Origin: Chitinophaga pinensis | GTDB taxonomy: Bacteria > Bacteroidota > Bacteroidia > NS11-12g > UBA955 | Reading direction: 5' to 3' | NCBI GenBank assembly: GCA_945888525.1 | Contig: CAMDAF010000004.1 | Coordinates: 1 to 64,000, forward strand | DNA: 64,000 nt | Program-made: the position numbers and the translations under genes | Notes under the pieces: model-generated | What the model saw: the letters and a program-made list of their open reading frames with translations, nothing else | Told to the model about the DNA's origin: nothing | Databases searched by the model: none | Shown here: piece by piece, positions 33,850 to 44,670 of the stretch | Position numbering within the stretch: the first letter of the stretch is position 1 | Layout: the number at the start of each line of letters is the position of its first letter

Positions 33850-33859
33850 TTTCTAATTA

Positions 33860-34417
33860 TTATTTTTTAGACGCTGATTTACCTGCTTTTCTTCTCAATT
33901 GCTCACCTGCGAAACGGATACCTTTTCCTTTGTATGGCTCAGGCTTGCGGAATCCTCTAATCTTAGCAGCGACTTGACCTAACAATTGTTTGTCAGCGCT
34001 CTCCATGATGATGGCAGGATTCTGTCCTTTTTCTGTTACAGTTGTCAATTTGATTTCTATAGGCACCTCTAACATAATTCTGTGAGAGTATCCGATAGAA
34101 AGATCAAGCACTTGACCTGCGTTTGTTGCTTTATAACCTACACCAACTAACTCTTGTTTAGTTGAGTGACCAGATGTTACTCCGATAACGTTATTGTTGA
34201 TCAATGAACGGTATAAACCGTGCAATGCTCTGCTCGTTTTTTCTTCGTTAGGGCGTTCAACGGTTAAAATGTTGTTTTCAATTTTGATTTTGAAACCTTC
34301 TTTTAATGGTTGGTGTAATTCACCCTTAGGTCCTTTGACCGTTACAACATTATCCGCTGAGATTTTGATATCTACACCTGCAGGGATATTGATGATAGCT
34401 TTACCTATTCTAGACAT
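33860..34417 (-). CDS. rplF: Ribosomal protein uL6
   Basis: 50S protein of 185 residues near the sarcin-ricin loop. MSRIGKAIINIPAGVDIKIS, TVKGPKGEL and the C-terminal EPYKGKGIRFAGEQLRRKAG are diagnostic of both halves of the duplicated fold. Confidence 0.98.
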   Translation of the reverse strand: MSRIGKAIINIPAGVDIKISADNVVTVKGPKGELHQPLKEGFKIKIENNILTVERPNEEKTSRALHGLYRSLINNNVIGVTSGHSTKQELVGVGYKATNAGQVLDLSIGYSHRIMLEVPIEIKLTTVTEKGQNPAIIMESADKQLLGQVAAKIRGFRKPEPYKGKGIRFAGEQLRRKAGKSASKK

Positions 34418-34436
34418 GTTCTTATTCTTTTAATTT

Positions 34437-34835
34437 TTACGATACATAACACAGCACTTCGCCGCCTATGTTCAAGGTTCTTGCTTCTTTGTCTGATAAT
34501 ACACCTCTAGAGGTAGAAAGGATGGCGATACCCAATCCGTTAATAACTCTTGGTAATTTGTCAGCTGGAGCATATTTTCTCAAACCTGGTTTACTTACTC
34601 TTTTTAGATCTCTAATGGCAGGCTGCCTTGTTGTTGGATCGTATTTAAGGGCAAGTTTAATTACACCTTGTTTGTTTTCTGTTTCTTCAAACTTATAGTT
34701 TAAGATATAGCCTTTTTCAAAAAGCACTTTTGTCATTGCTTTTTTGATGTTTGAAGCAGGGATTTCAACAATCCTATGTTTTGCTTGCAATGCGTTTCTT
34801 AAACGGGTTAAGTAATCTGCTATTGGATCAGTCAT
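34437..34835 (-). CDS. rpsH: Ribosomal protein uS8
   Basis: 16S central-domain binder of 132 residues. [15 protein letters not shown] and the C-terminal [20 protein letters not shown] with GGEVLCYVS are typical. In Escherichia coli uS8 represses the spc operon; no matching target was identified here. Confidence 0.98.
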   Translation of the reverse strand: MTDPIADYLTRLRNALQAKHRIVEIPASNIKKAMTKVLFEKGYILNYKFEETENKQGVIKLALKYDPTTRQPAIRDLKRVSKPGLRKYAPADKLPRVINGLGIAILSTSRGVLSDKEARTLNIGGEVLCYVS

Positions 34836-34851
34836 TGTATTCTTTATTTAT

Positions 34852-35121
34852 TTACCAACTTGATTTTGTTACACCTGGAATCTTTCCTGCTGAAGCCAGT
34901 TCACGGAACTGATTTCTGCACAAACCAAATACTTTCATATATCCTCTTGGTTTGCCTGTTAATTTGCATCTGTTACGAAGACGAACTTTTGAAGAACTTC
35001 TAGGTAGTTTTTGAAGACCGATGAAATCACCAGCTTCTTTCAACGCTGCACGTCTATCTGCGTATTTAGCAACTAGTCTCTCTTTTTTGAGCTCTCTTGC
35101 TTTTATTGCTTCTCTTGCCAT
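34852..35121 (-). CDS. rpsN: Ribosomal protein uS14, zinc-free form
   Basis: 30S head protein of 89 residues. The C-terminal [20 protein letters not shown] and [13 protein letters not shown] identify it. It lacks the two CxxC pairs of the short 61-residue zinc form and is the longer C-minus type. Confidence 0.97.
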   Translation of the reverse strand: MAREAIKARELKKERLVAKYADRRAALKEAGDFIGLQKLPRSSSKVRLRNRCKLTGKPRGYMKVFGLCRNQFRELASAGKIPGVTKSSW

Positions 35122-35133
35122 GTTCTGTTTTTA

Positions 35134-35682
35134 TTATTTTTTAAACGGTAAACCGAAAGCTCTTAACATTTCTAAACACTCTTCATCAGTTTTGGCCGAA
35201 GTTACAAAAGTAATGTCCATACCTGAAATTCTATTGGTTTTATCGATATCGATTTCCGGGAAAATGATTTGTTCAGTGATGCCCATGGTATAGTTGCCTC
35301 TTCCATCAAAACCTTTAACATCTAATCCTTGGAAGTCTCTTACACGTGGCAATGCAATTGAGATCAATCTTTCTAAGAACTCATACATGGCATCTTTACG
35401 AAGGGTTACTCTCGCGCCGATTGGCATTTTAGCTCTCAATTTGAAATTACTGATATCTTTTTTAGACATAGTAGCTTGTGCTTTTTGACCAGAAATTCTT
35501 GACATCTCATCGATGGCAGCATCTATCAATTTTTTATCATTCACTGCTACCCCTACGCCCTGATTTAAGCATATTTTCAGAAGTCCTGGCATTTCCATTA
35601 CATTCTCATATGCAAACTTTTCTTGCATTTGCGGAATAACAACTTCTGTGAACCTTGTTTTTAAATTTGGTATGTACGACAT
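35134..35682 (-). CDS. rplE: Ribosomal protein uL5
   Basis: 5S rRNA-binding protein of 182 residues in the central protuberance. [30 protein letters not shown] and [20 protein letters not shown] are diagnostic. Confidence 0.98.
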   Translation of the reverse strand: MSYIPNLKTRFTEVVIPQMQEKFAYENVMEMPGLLKICLNQGVGVAVNDKKLIDAAIDEMSRISGQKAQATMSKKDISNFKLRAKMPIGARVTLRKDAMYEFLERLISIALPRVRDFQGLDVKGFDGRGNYTMGITEQIIFPEIDIDKTNRISGMDITFVTSAKTDEECLEMLRAFGLPFKK

Positions 35683-35694
35683 TTATTTACTTTA

Positions 35695-36042
35695 TTAGCT
35701 GATAAATTCTCCTGTTTTCACAGAATATCTCTGTAATTTTCCTTTTTCGTTTTCTTTTCTACCTACTCTTGTTGCGGTCTTACCGTCCAACAGCATTAAG
35801 TTAGAAATATGAATTGGCGCTTCTCTTTTGATGATTCCGCCATTGGGGTTGCTTGCACTTGGTTTTGTGTGACGTGAAATAATATTCAAGCCTTCAACCA
35901 CAGCTCTGTATGTTTTAGTGTAAACACGTAAAACTTTACCCGTGTTGTTATTGTCTACAATCTTTCCTGCAATCTGTACAACAGTATCACCTTTCTTAAT
36001 GTGAATCTTTGCAGTTTGATGTGAATTGTTTTTTGCTTTCAT
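35695..36042 (-). CDS. rplX: Ribosomal protein uL24
   Basis: Assembly-initiator protein of 115 residues. The KOW motif appears in IHIKKGDTVVQIAGK followed by NNTGKVLRVY, and the downstream GLNIISRHTKPS and EAPIHISNLMLLDG are typical. Confidence 0.98.
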   Translation of the reverse strand: MKAKNNSHQTAKIHIKKGDTVVQIAGKIVDNNNTGKVLRVYTKTYRAVVEGLNIISRHTKPSASNPNGGIIKREAPIHISNLMLLDGKTATRVGRKENEKGKLQRYSVKTGEFIS

Positions 36043-36054
36043 TCTTCTGTGCTA

Positions 36055-36423
36055 TTATAATACTTCTGGTGCCAGTGATATGATTTTCATGAATTGTTTT
36101 TCACGTAATTCTCTTGCTACTGGGCCAAAGATACGTGTACCTCTTGGTTCGTCTGAGTTGTTAAGCAATACACAAGAGTTTTCGTCAAAACGAATGTATG
36201 AACCGTCTGCTCTTTTGATTTCTTTTTTAACCCTAACGATAACGGCTTTTGATACAGTACCGGCTTTTACACCGCCTGATGGTATAGCAGATTTGATTGC
36301 CACGACAATTTTATCTCCTACAGACGCATAACGTCTTTTGGTACCACCTAGTACTCTTATACAAAGGACTTCCTTTGCTCCGCTGTTGTCAGCTACTTTT
36401 AAACGACTTTCTGTTTGTATCAT
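36055..36423 (-). CDS. rplN: Ribosomal protein uL14
   Basis: 50S protein of 122 residues at the subunit interface. [20 protein letters not shown] and the end [20 protein letters not shown] are diagnostic. It overlaps the rpsQ stop by one base. Confidence 0.98.
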   Translation of the reverse strand: MIQTESRLKVADNSGAKEVLCIRVLGGTKRRYASVGDKIVVAIKSAIPSGGVKAGTVSKAVIVRVKKEIKRADGSYIRFDENSCVLLNNSDEPRGTRIFGPVARELREKQFMKIISLAPEVL

Positions 36424-36683
36424 TATTTTGCCCTTTCTACGATTTCAACAAGTCTCCAGCATTTTAATTTGCTCAACGGTCTTGTCTCCATAATTTTTAC
36501 TACGTCATTCACGTTACACTCATTCTTTTCATCATGAGCATAAAACTTTTTGGTCTTTTTGAAGTATTTACCATACTTCGGGTGCTTTACCTTTGTTTCC
36601 AAAGCGACAACGATAGATTTATTCATACCGTTGCTGGTAACGCGACCAATAATTTCTTTTCTTGAGTTTCTGGTTTGTTCCAT
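36423..36683 (-). CDS. rpsQ: Ribosomal protein uS17
   Basis: 16S-binding OB-fold protein of 86 residues. [39 protein letters not shown] and [18 protein letters not shown] identify it. Its stop overlaps the rplN start. Confidence 0.98.
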   Translation of the reverse strand: MEQTRNSRKEIIGRVTSNGMNKSIVVALETKVKHPKYGKYFKKTKKFYAHDEKNECNVNDVVKIMETRPLSKLKCWRLVEIVERAK

Positions 36684-36686
36684 TTT

Positions 36687-36908
36687 TTATTCCCCCTTTT
36701 CAGCGGCTTTTAATTCGTTATCTACTCTACGAGTGTTGATTTCAGTTAACATTCTAGCGATAACTTTTCTTGACTCTTTTAATTTGTGAGGTTGCTCAAT
36801 TCTTGCTACTGCATTATTGAACTTCACTTTGGTGAATCTCACTTTTTCTTCTTTGTATCTTTCAACCAATTCTTTGGTCGTAAGATCTTTAATTTCCCTG
36901 TGCTTCAT
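36687..36908 (-). CDS. rpmC: Ribosomal protein uL29
   Basis: Exit-tunnel protein of 73 residues that helps dock trigger factor and SRP. MKHREIKDLTTKELVERYKE and the helical end KVIARMLTEINTRRVDNELK are typical. Confidence 0.97.
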   Translation of the reverse strand: MKHREIKDLTTKELVERYKEEKVRFTKVKFNNAVARIEQPHKLKESRKVIARMLTEINTRRVDNELKAAEKGE

Positions 36909-36910
36909 TA

Positions 36911-37330
36911 TTATTCTGTATAATCAGGTTTTACAATAAATTTGGTTGCTACTGGTAGCTTTTGTGCGGCGAGGTACATACCTCTTTCTGCAACTGCTAA
37001 TGGCACACCGGTTACTTCGAACATGATGGTTCCTGGCTTAACGATAGCTACCCAATATTCAGGTGCTCCTTTACCTTTACCCATACGAACCTCTGCAGGC
37101 TTCTTGGTAATAGGTTTGTCTGGGAATATACGGATCCATACCTGGCCTTCCCTTTTCATAAACCTGGTGAGTGCAACCCTGGCTGCTTCTATTTGTCTGG
37201 CAGTGATCCATGACTCTTCCATACTTTTCAAACCGAAAGTACCGAAGCTCAATCTATGGCCTCTTGTGGCTAGACCTTTGATTCTGCCTTTATGCTGTTT
37301 TCTGAATTTGGTTCTTTTTGGACTTAACAT
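36911..37330 (-). CDS. rplP: Ribosomal protein uL16
   Basis: Peptidyl-transferase-centre neighbour, 139 residues. [40 protein letters not shown] and [18 protein letters not shown] are diagnostic. Located two bases before rpmC. Confidence 0.98.
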   Translation of the reverse strand: MLSPKRTKFRKQHKGRIKGLATRGHRLSFGTFGLKSMEESWITARQIEAARVALTRFMKREGQVWIRIFPDKPITKKPAEVRMGKGKGAPEYWVAIVKPGTIMFEVTGVPLAVAERGMYLAAQKLPVATKFIVKPDYTE

Positions 37331-37375
37331 GTCTAATTCTTCCTTATTTTGATTGAACTATAATCTATTGACCGA

Positions 37376-38167
37376 TTAATTTCTTCTTCTATCTCCTCCA
37401 CCTCTGTTATCACCTCCTCTGTTGTCACCGCCTCTATTGTCTCTGCCACCATCTCTTCTACCACCTCTGCGGTTGTCGTTTGATGGACGCTCATCTCTCT
37501 TTGGTCCGCGATCAGAACCTGCGTTTAATGACAAATCACGTTTACCGTAAATCTCACCTCTGCAAATCCAAACCTTTACACCAATTTTTCCATAGACAGT
37601 TAAAGCTTCACCTAATGCATAATCAATATCTGCACGCAATGTATGCAATGGAGTTCTTCCTTCCTTGAATTTCTCTGATCGTGCAATCTCTGCACCGTTT
37701 AACCTACCAGAGACGCTAACTTTAATGCCATCAGCACCCATTCTCATGGTATTGCCTAAAGCTTGTTTAACTGCTCTCTTGTAACTTACGCGACCTTCGA
37801 TTTGTTGGCAGATTGTTTCTGCTACTAATTTCGCATCTAATTCTGGTCTTTTGATTTCGAAGATATTAATCTGAACATCTTTCTTAGTGATCTTCTTTAA
37901 TTCTTCTTTTATTTTGTCTACCTCAGCTCCACCTTTACCGATTACGATACCTGGTTTTGCAGTATGGATAGTGATGATGATCCTTTTGATGGTTCTCTCG
38001 ATCACAATCTTGGACATGCCACCTCTTGGGATACGCACAAATAAATATTTGCGGATTCTTTCGTCTTCAGCTAGTTTGTCAGCAAAATTCTTGCCACCGT
38101 ACCAGTTGCTTTCCCATCCCCTGATGATGCCTAATCTAAACGCTATTGGATTAATTTTTTGTCCCAT
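37376..38167 (-). CDS. rpsC: Ribosomal protein uS3 with RGG-rich tail
   Basis: Head protein lining the mRNA entry channel, 263 residues. [20 protein letters not shown], the KH motif [17 protein letters not shown] and [20 protein letters not shown] are typical. The body ends near 220; a tail of about 45 residues follows, rich in Arg, Gly and Asp with repeated DNRGG units and ending DRRRN. Tails of this RGG type bind RNA in other proteins; its effect at the mRNA entry is inferred only. Confidence 0.97.
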   Translation of the reverse strand: MGQKINPIAFRLGIIRGWESNWYGGKNFADKLAEDERIRKYLFVRIPRGGMSKIVIERTIKRIIITIHTAKPGIVIGKGGAEVDKIKEELKKITKKDVQINIFEIKRPELDAKLVAETICQQIEGRVSYKRAVKQALGNTMRMGADGIKVSVSGRLNGAEIARSEKFKEGRTPLHTLRADIDYALGEALTVYGKIGVKVWICRGEIYGKRDLSLNAGSDRGPKRDERPSNDNRRGGRRDGGRDNRGGDNRGGDNRGGGDRRRN

Positions 38168-38170
38168 TAA

Positions 38171-38545
38171 TTATGCTTCTGCTTTTTGGTTTTCTACCTT
38201 ATTAATACTGTCAACTTTGATGGTAACGTGGCTGAATCTTTTTCTGATTCTATAAGCACGACCTTGTGGGGCAGTTCTCATTCTTTTAGCAACTACGGCA
38301 CCATCTACAAATACTGCTGACACAATTATATTGCTCTCATCAGACTTGCTACCTTGGTTTTTTTGTTCCCAATTACTGATCGCTGATTTTAAAAGTTTCT
38401 CTACGTATTGTGCGTAGTACTTTCTTTGGCTAAACTGTAGAATGCTTAATGCTTTATCTACTTTTTGACCTCTGATTTGATCAACTACCAGTCTCATTTT
38501 TCTTGGAGACAAAGGGCAATTTTTTAATACTGCTACTGATTCCAT
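38171..38545 (-). CDS. rplV: Ribosomal protein uL22
   Basis: Exit-tunnel constriction protein of 124 residues. NCPLSPRKMRLVVDQIRGQK and the hairpin region KRMRTAPQGRAYRIRKRFSH are diagnostic; the hairpin shows no macrolide-resistance type deletion. Confidence 0.98.
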   Translation of the reverse strand: MESVAVLKNCPLSPRKMRLVVDQIRGQKVDKALSILQFSQRKYYAQYVEKLLKSAISNWEQKNQGSKSDESNIIVSAVFVDGAVVAKRMRTAPQGRAYRIRKRFSHVTIKVDSINKVENQKAEA

Positions 38546-38547
38546 AA

Positions 38548-38814
38548 TTATTTACTATTACCTCCGTGACCTTTGAATGTTCTTGTTGGTGAGAATTCAC
38601 CTAATTTATGCCCAACCATGTTTTCAGTTACGTAAACAGGGATGAATTTATTTCCATTGTGCACGGCAAATGTGTGCCCAACGAAGTCAGGTGAAATCAT
38701 GGATTTTCTGCTCCATGTTTTGATTACTGCTTTCTTCTTGGTTTCGTTCATTTTGGAAACTTTTTCGTCTAGTTTCCAATCAATGAAGGGACCTTTTTTA
38801 AGTGACCTTGCCAT
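38548..38814 (-). CDS. rpsS: Ribosomal protein uS19
   Basis: 30S head protein of 88 residues. [40 protein letters not shown] and [16 protein letters not shown] are diagnostic. The start shares one base with the rplB stop. Confidence 0.98.
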   Translation of the reverse strand: MARSLKKGPFIDWKLDEKVSKMNETKKKAVIKTWSRKSMISPDFVGHTFAVHNGNKFIPVYVTENMVGHKLGEFSPTRTFKGHGGNSK

Positions 38815-39650
38815 TATTTGTTTCTTTTACCTTTTCTACGTTCTATGATATGTTTGCTTGAGCTTTTCTTGGTATCACGGGTTTTTTGACCTTGTGAATA
38901 GATACCATTACGAGATCTTGGTTGTCCACCTTTTGATCTACCTTCACCACCACCCATTGGATGATCGACAGGGTTCATCGCTGCTGGACGTGTTCTTGGT
39001 CTTCTTCCTAACCATCTGCTTCTTCCCGCTTTACCATATACTTCTAAGCTATGGTCTGGGTTTGAAACTGATCCAATAGTTGCAGAACAAGTACATAAGA
39101 TCATCCTTGTTTCACCGCTTGGTAATTTAACAACTACGTATTTACCATCTCTTGCTGTCAGTTGAGCGTAAGAACCTGCACTTCTGCAAATCTTGCCACC
39201 TTGTCCTGGAGCCATTTCAATATTGTGAATGATAGAACCGAGTGGAATTTCAGACAATGGAAGTGTATTTCCTAAATCTGGAGTTACACCAGTGCCAGAA
39301 TTTAACTTCTGACCAACCTTTAATCCATGCGGACAAAGAATGTATCTCTTCTCTCCATCTGTATATTCAATCAGAGAAATAAATGCAGAACGATTTGGAT
39401 CGTATTCTACAGTTTTTACCTCGGCAACTTCACCATGCTTGTCTCTTTTGAAGTCAATGATACGGTATTTTCTTTTGTGACCGCCGCCAATGTAGCGCAT
39501 GGTCATCTTACCTTGGTTGTTTCTTCCACCGGATTTCGATAAAGATTCAGTCAGGCTTTTCTCCGGCTCTGAAGCTGTAAGCTCTGCAAATGTGTTTGCA
39601 ACTCTAAATCTTGTTCCCGGTGTTATCGGTCTAAGTCTTTTAACTGGCAT
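38814..39650 (-). CDS. rplB: Ribosomal protein uL2
   Basis: Largest conserved 50S protein, 278 residues, needed for peptidyl transfer. [20 protein letters not shown], the KOW-like central domain and the highly conserved [18 protein letters not shown] loop are intact. Confidence 0.98.
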   Translation of the reverse strand: MPVKRLRPITPGTRFRVANTFAELTASEPEKSLTESLSKSGGRNNQGKMTMRYIGGGHKRKYRIIDFKRDKHGEVAEVKTVEYDPNRSAFISLIEYTDGEKRYILCPHGLKVGQKLNSGTGVTPDLGNTLPLSEIPLGSIIHNIEMAPGQGGKICRSAGSYAQLTARDGKYVVVKLPSGETRMILCTCSATIGSVSNPDHSLEVYGKAGRSRWLGRRPRTRPAAMNPVDHPMGGGEGRSKGGQPRSRNGIYSQGQKTRDTKKSSSKHIIERRKGKRNK

Positions 39651-39655
39651 TTTCT

Positions 39656-39943
39656 TTAAATATTTTCGTAAAAGTCAATTTCTTGACCCTCTTTCAACTT
39701 ACAAATTGCTTTCTTATAAATGTTGGTTCTACCGGTAGTTTGACCTGTGCGTCTATTCTTCTTACGCTTGGGAGAGGTAACGATAGTGTTTATCCATTCG
39801 ATTTCTACGCCGTAAATACTTTCAATTTCGGCTTTTATTTGAACCTTGGTAGCAGAGCGAAGGCATACGAAACCGTATTGCTTTCTTTTGTCTGTTAGCA
39901 TGGTCATCTTTTCTGTTATCAGCGGCTTGATCAATACTGACAT
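39656..39943 (-). CDS. rplW: Ribosomal protein uL23
   Basis: Exit-site protein of 95 residues. [40 protein letters not shown] and the [14 protein letters not shown] end are typical. Confidence 0.98.
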   Translation of the reverse strand: MSVLIKPLITEKMTMLTDKRKQYGFVCLRSATKVQIKAEIESIYGVEIEWINTIVTSPKRKKNRRTGQTTGRTNIYKKAICKLKEGQEIDFYENI

Positions 39944-39947
39944 AATC

Positions 39948-40574
39948 TTAATTCAATGTTTGTTTAATGACTTCAATAGAATCGTTCACCAGAACTAAAG
40001 TTTTAGCTTTTAAAATCTGGTAGGTATTAATTTCTGATGCTGGTAAAGTATGTGCTTTAGGCAAATTTCTTCCGCTTAAATATACATTCTTATCGTTATC
40101 TGGTGTTACCACCAATACCCTTTGGTCGTTTAGTTTCAAATTGTTCAAAAGGCTGATGAACGACTTGGTGTTCGGTTTGTCGAAGCTTAAAGAATCCAAA
40201 ACAACGATGTTGTTACCTGATGCTTTATAAGACAAAGCTGAAATCCTAGCCAATCTTTTCAATTTTTTGTTCAACTTAAAGTTGTAATCTTTAGGACGTG
40301 GACCATGAATACGGCCACCACCTACGAATACACCTGACTTTATGCTACCTGCACGGGCTCCGCCTGTACCTTTTTGACGTTTAATCTTTCTAGTACTGTA
40401 GTGCACTTCAGATTTATCTTTGGTTTTGTGGGTTCCCTGTCTATGATTAGCCAGGTATTGTTTCACATCCAGATAAATAGCGTGATCGTTTGGCGCTACA
40501 CCGAATATTTCACTTGGTAATTGAACAGATTTACCTGTTTCACTGCCATTGATTGATAATACTTTCAGTTCCAT
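39948..40574 (-). CDS. rplD: Ribosomal protein uL4
   Basis: Tunnel-lining assembly protein of 208 residues. The extended loop with RQKGTGGARAGSIKSGVFVG and GGRIHGPRPKDYNFKLNKKL is diagnostic. In Escherichia coli uL4 autoregulates the S10 operon; no matching leader was seen here. Confidence 0.98.
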   Translation of the reverse strand: MELKVLSINGSETGKSVQLPSEIFGVAPNDHAIYLDVKQYLANHRQGTHKTKDKSEVHYSTRKIKRQKGTGGARAGSIKSGVFVGGGRIHGPRPKDYNFKLNKKLKRLARISALSYKASGNNIVVLDSLSFDKPNTKSFISLLNNLKLNDQRVLVVTPDNDKNVYLSGRNLPKAHTLPASEINTYQILKAKTLVLVNDSIEVIKQTLN

Positions 40575-40577
40575 ATC

Positions 40578-41195
40578 TTATTTTTCTATTACTACTATTG
40601 AACCGTTATGTCCTGTGATTGAACCTTTAATTACTAATAAGTTCTTTTCAGGGATAACTTTCAAAATCAGTGCGTTAACATTCTTTACTCGTTTTCCACC
40701 CATTCTACCAGCCATTCTTAAACCTTTGAATACCTTTGAAGGATAAGAAGAAGAACCAATAGATCCTGGAGCTCTTGCTCTGTCATGCTGACCGTGGGTA
40801 GAAGGACCAACACCATTAAAGTTGTGTCTCTTCACAACACCTTGGAAACCTTTACCTTTTGAAGTTCCAATTATGTCAACGAAGTCGCCTTCAGCAAAAA
40901 TGCTTACATCAACTACATCTCCTATTGAACCTACTGTTTCGGCAACCCTAAACTCATGAGACACTTTCATTGGAGCTGAATTGGCTTTCTTGAAATGTCC
41001 AATCGCTGAGGCGTTGGTGTGTTTTGTTTTTACCTCGATCGCAGAAATCTGCAATGCATTGTAACCTTCATTTTCCACAGTTTTAATCTGTGAGATAATA
41101 TTTGGTTCGGCTTGTACTAATGTACATCCTATCTTAGCACCATTTTCGCCAATGATGCTAGTCATTCCTATTTTTTTACCGATTAATCCTACCAT
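40578..41195 (-). CDS. rplC: Ribosomal protein uL3
   Basis: 50S core protein of 205 residues. MVGLIGKKIGMTSIIGENGA, GTSKGKGFQGVVKRHNFNGV and THGQHDRARAPGSIGSSSYP with MAGRMGG are diagnostic, including the Gln methylated by PrmB in other bacteria. Confidence 0.98.
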   Translation of the reverse strand: MVGLIGKKIGMTSIIGENGAKIGCTLVQAEPNIISQIKTVENEGYNALQISAIEVKTKHTNASAIGHFKKANSAPMKVSHEFRVAETVGSIGDVVDVSIFAEGDFVDIIGTSKGKGFQGVVKRHNFNGVGPSTHGQHDRARAPGSIGSSSYPSKVFKGLRMAGRMGGKRVKNVNALILKVIPEKNLLVIKGSITGHNGSIVVIEK

Positions 41196-41199
41196 GTCG

Positions 41200-41508
41200 T
41201 TATACTTTTATTTCAACATCTACACCACTTGGAAGCTCTAATTTCATCAAAGCCTCTACTGTCTTGGCAGTAGAACTATGAATATCTAAAAGGCGTTTGT
41301 ATGAGCACAATTGGAATTGTTCTCTGGCCTTTTTGTTTACGTGCGGTGATCTCAACACTGTGAAAATCTTTTTGTTTGTAGGCAATGGAATTGGTCCGCT
41401 TACTACGGCTCCAGTTGCTTTAACAGATTTCACAATTTTCTCTGCTGACTTGTCAATCAGGTTGTGATCGTGTGAACGCAATTTAATTCTTATTTTTTGT
41501 GTTACCAT
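41200..41508 (-). CDS. rpsJ: Ribosomal protein uS10
   Basis: 30S head protein and antitermination partner of NusB, 102 residues. [40 protein letters not shown] and the C-terminal [11 protein letters not shown] are diagnostic. It follows fusA after seven bases, starting the S10 section. Confidence 0.98.
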   Translation of the reverse strand: MVTQKIRIKLRSHDHNLIDKSAEKIVKSVKATGAVVSGPIPLPTNKKIFTVLRSPHVNKKAREQFQLCSYKRLLDIHSSTAKTVEALMKLELPSGVDVEIKV

Positions 41509-41515
41509 GACTGTA

Positions 41516-43627
41516 CTATGCGTTTGCTTTTTGTCCTTTTACTTTCTTAATTACTTCTTCAGCCATTGAACGTGGAACCTCTTCGTAGTGATCGAATTCC
41601 ATTGTTGATGATGCTCTTCCAGAAGTGATGGTACGTAAACTTGTTACATATCCGAACATTTCCGATAATGGCACTTTGGCTTTTATTACTTGTGATCCTG
41701 CTCTCTCGTCAATTCCCTCGAGCATTCCGCGTCTTCTGTTTAAGTCACCTTGAACATCTCCCATATAATCTGCTGGAGTTAATACCTCTAACTTCATAAT
41801 AGGTTCCAATAAAATTGGAGTTGCTTTAGGTGCGGCCTCTCTGAACGCTGACTTAGCACAAATTTCAAATGACAATGAATCCGAGTCAACTGCGTGGAAT
41901 GATCCATCAAACAATCTTACCTTCATTCTGTCAATTGCATAACCTGCTAATACACCATTCTTCATCGCTTCAGCAAAACCTTTTTGAACAGCTGGAACAT
42001 ATTCACGGGGAATTGATCCACCTACGACTTCATTCACGAATTGTAAACCTTCGCCAACAAAGCTTTCGTCTGCTGGTCCGATTTCAAACTGAATATCGGC
42101 AAATTTACCTCTACCACCTGTTTGTTTCTTGAACGTTTCTCTATGGGTTACTGAACCTTTAATTGCTTCTTTGTAAGCTACTTGTGGAGCACCTTGGTTA
42201 ACCTCAACTTTGAATTCACGTCTCAATCTATCAACAATGATCTCTAAGTGAAGCTCACCCATACCAGAGATAATTGTCTGACCAGTTTCCTCGTCTGTTT
42301 TTACTCTAAATGTAGGATCTTCTTCGGCCAATTTACCCAATCCTATGCCTAATTTATCTATGTCAGCTTGGGTTTTAGGCTCGATAGCTAATCCAATAAC
42401 TGGCTCAGGGAATACCATTGACTCAAGCACGATTGGATGTTTCTCATCGCACAATGTATCTCCTGTTTTGATGTCTTTAAAACCAACAGCAGCTCCTATA
42501 TCACCAGCACCTAGAAACTCGATAGGATTCTGTTTGTTCGCATGCATTTGGAAGATACGTGAAATACGCTCTTTGTTGCCGCTTCTTGTATTTAATACGT
42601 AGGAACCTGCATCCAATTTACCAGAATAGGCTCTCATGAATGCTAAACGGCCTACGAAAGGATCGGTTGCAATTTTGAATGCCAATGCAGCAAATGGTTG
42701 GTTGTAATCAGGTTTACGTCTTACTTCTTCTTCTGTGTCAGGGTTAGTTCCGATGGTTTCTGCTCTATCCAAAGGACTTGGCATTAATTCCATAACTAAA
42801 TCTAACATCGTTTGAACACCTTTGTTTTTGAATGATGAACCACATACCATTGGAACGATCTTCATATCCAAACAAGCTGCTCTTAAAGCGTCTAAAATTT
42901 CTCTTTCTGTGATAGAAGCTGGATCTTCAAAGAATTTCTCCATTAACTTATCATCATACTCAGAAACTGCTTCAAGTAATTTTTCTCTCCACTCTAGAGC
43001 TTCCTCCATCATCTCTTCAGGAATTGGAACTTCTTTGTAAGTCATTCCTTTATCCTCTTCATTCCAAACCATTCCTCTGAAGTTGATCAAATCAACTACG
43101 CCTGTGAAATGGTCTTCAGCACCAATTGGCAACTGAAGAGGGACAGCGTTACTGCCTAACATGGTTCTTACTTGTTTTACAACATTTAAGAAGTCTGCAC
43201 CAGAACGGTCCATTTTATTTACAAACCCGATTCTTGGCACATTGTAGTTGTTGGCAAGTCTCCAGTTGGTTTCTGATTGTGGTTCAACACCATCAACCGC
43301 ACTAAACAAAAACACCAAACCGTCTAATACACGCAATGAACGGTTCACCTCAACAGTGAAGTCTACGTGACCAGGTGTGTCAATAATGTTAATGTGGTAA
43401 TTGTTGTCTTTGTATTTCCAGAATACAGTTGTAGCAGCAGAAGTGATAGTAATACCTCTTTCTTGCTCCTGAGCCATCCAGTCCATAGTAGCAGCACCAT
43501 CGTGCACCTCTCCTATTTTGTGGTTGACACCAGCGTAGTACAATATACGCTCAGTAGTCGTTGTTTTACCGGCATCGATGTGCGCAGCAATCCCTATATT
43601 TCTCGTGTATTTTAAATCGCGTGACAT
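41516..43627 (-). CDS. fusA: Elongation factor G
   Basis: Translocase GTPase of 703 residues. G1 AHIDAGKT (15-22), G3 DTPGH (83-87) and G4 NKMD (137-140) are intact, and domain II and the EF-G signature segments ([20 protein letters not shown] in domain V) follow. Length is standard. It lies between rpsG and rpsJ, as in many Bacteroidota, with gaps of only six and seven bases. Confidence 0.98.
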   Translation of the reverse strand: MSRDLKYTRNIGIAAHIDAGKTTTTERILYYAGVNHKIGEVHDGAATMDWMAQEQERGITITSAATTVFWKYKDNNYHINIIDTPGHVDFTVEVNRSLRVLDGLVFLFSAVDGVEPQSETNWRLANNYNVPRIGFVNKMDRSGADFLNVVKQVRTMLGSNAVPLQLPIGAEDHFTGVVDLINFRGMVWNEEDKGMTYKEVPIPEEMMEEALEWREKLLEAVSEYDDKLMEKFFEDPASITEREILDALRAACLDMKIVPMVCGSSFKNKGVQTMLDLVMELMPSPLDRAETIGTNPDTEEEVRRKPDYNQPFAALAFKIATDPFVGRLAFMRAYSGKLDAGSYVLNTRSGNKERISRIFQMHANKQNPIEFLGAGDIGAAVGFKDIKTGDTLCDEKHPIVLESMVFPEPVIGLAIEPKTQADIDKLGIGLGKLAEEDPTFRVKTDEETGQTIISGMGELHLEIIVDRLRREFKVEVNQGAPQVAYKEAIKGSVTHRETFKKQTGGRGKFADIQFEIGPADESFVGEGLQFVNEVVGGSIPREYVPAVQKGFAEAMKNGVLAGYAIDRMKVRLFDGSFHAVDSDSLSFEICAKSAFREAAPKATPILLEPIMKLEVLTPADYMGDVQGDLNRRRGMLEGIDERAGSQVIKAKVPLSEMFGYVTSLRTITSGRASSTMEFDHYEEVPRSMAEEVIKKVKGQKANA

Positions 43628-43633
43628 TGAAAT

Positions 43634-44107
43634 CTACTGTGCTTTAAAGTGAGCAAACGCTTTGTTGGCCTCAGCCATTTTGTGGGTATCATCCTTTTTC
43701 TTCACTGTGGCACCTTCACCTTTAGAAGCGGCTACGAACTCAGCGGCTAGCTTTTCAGCCATTGATTTCTCATTTCTCTTGCGGGAATAAGAAATAATCC
43801 ACTTAATGCCCATCGCTGCTCTTCTTTCAGGAACGATTTCTGTTGGTATTTGGAAAGTTGCTCCACCTACGCGGCGCGCCTTAACTTCTACCATCGGCAT
43901 TACATTGTTCAGTGCCTTCTTCCAAGTTTCAATACCTGGTTCCTCAGTGATTTTCTTCTCAACCAATTGAATGGCGTCATAAAAAATTCTGAATGCTACA
44001 CTTTTCTTACCATCGTACATCATGTTGTTTACGAAGCGTGTTACCATCACATCGCCAAACTTAGGGTCCGGTAATAAAATTCTGCGTTTTGCTTTTGCTT
44101 TTCTCAT
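43634..44107 (-). CDS. rpsG: Ribosomal protein uS7
   Basis: 16S 3'-domain assembly initiator of 157 residues. MRKAKAKRRILLPDPKFGDV, VTRFVNNMMYDGKKSVAF and IPTEIVPERRAAMGIKWII identify it. Its start follows the rpsL stop by 12 bases. Confidence 0.98.
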   Translation of the reverse strand: MRKAKAKRRILLPDPKFGDVMVTRFVNNMMYDGKKSVAFRIFYDAIQLVEKKITEEPGIETWKKALNNVMPMVEVKARRVGGATFQIPTEIVPERRAAMGIKWIISYSRKRNEKSMAEKLAAEFVAASKGEGATVKKKDDTHKMAEANKAFAHFKAQ

Positions 44108-44119
44108 TGATACTTGTCC

Positions 44120-44533
44120 TTATTTCTTTTTACCTTTTACCTCAGGAGCTCCTGCAACTTTGGCTTTTGGTTTTTTGGTACCGTATTTACTTCTTCGTTG
44201 GTTTCTACCTTCCACACCAGCAGTATCCAAAGCTCCACGAACGATGTGATAACGTACACCTGGAAGATCTTTTACTCTGCCTCCACGTACAAGTACGATA
44301 GAGTGCTCCTGTAAATTGTGACCTTCTCCTGGAATGTAAGCATTCACTTCTTTTGCGTTGGTTAAACGAACACGCGCTACTTTGCGCATTGCTGAATTTG
44401 GTTTCTTAGGGGTGGTAGTGTATACACGAGTGCAAACACCGCGCCTTTGCGGACAAGAATCAAGAGCTGGAGATTTGCTCTTAACTTTTAAGGTTTGTCG
44501 CCCCTTTCTCACCAATTGTTGTATGGTTGGCAT
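44120..44533 (-). CDS. rpsL: Ribosomal protein uS12
   Basis: Decoding-centre protein of 137 residues. [32 protein letters not shown] and [20 protein letters not shown] are typical. The streptomycin-related lysines (K43, K44 and K88 here) are present, so the protein looks drug-sensitive by sequence. The C-terminal 15 or so residues form a Lys-rich extension. It is the first gene of the long ribosomal superoperon, with a clear promoter upstream. Confidence 0.98.
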   Translation of the reverse strand: MPTIQQLVRKGRQTLKVKSKSPALDSCPQRRGVCTRVYTTTPKKPNSAMRKVARVRLTNAKEVNAYIPGEGHNLQEHSIVLVRGGRVKDLPGVRYHIVRGALDTAGVEGRNQRRSKYGTKKPKAKVAGAPEVKGKKK

Positions 44534-44570
44534 AATTTATTAAACTGTTCTTTTTTTGTAAAAAGGACTG

Positions 44571-44601
44571 CAAAAGTAGGCAAACATTTTGATTCTACAA
44601 A
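44571..44601 (-). promoter_or_regulatory. Promoter of the rpsL ribosomal superoperon
   Basis: On the minus strand -33 TTTG (44601-44598) and -7 TACTTTTG (44578-44571) are spaced by 19 bases. The rpsL start is 37 bases downstream. The gap is shared with the divergent sulfatase gene. Confidence 0.75.
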
Positions 44602-44670
44602 TATATTATGGAAAATTTTCTTATTTATTTAAAAATATGACGCCAGTTCTGCATTTTTGCAGTGTTAATA

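Noticed and set aside
44120-44533. Streptomycin-resistance change in rpsL
   Set aside because: The lysines at the two resistance hot spots are the sensitive form.
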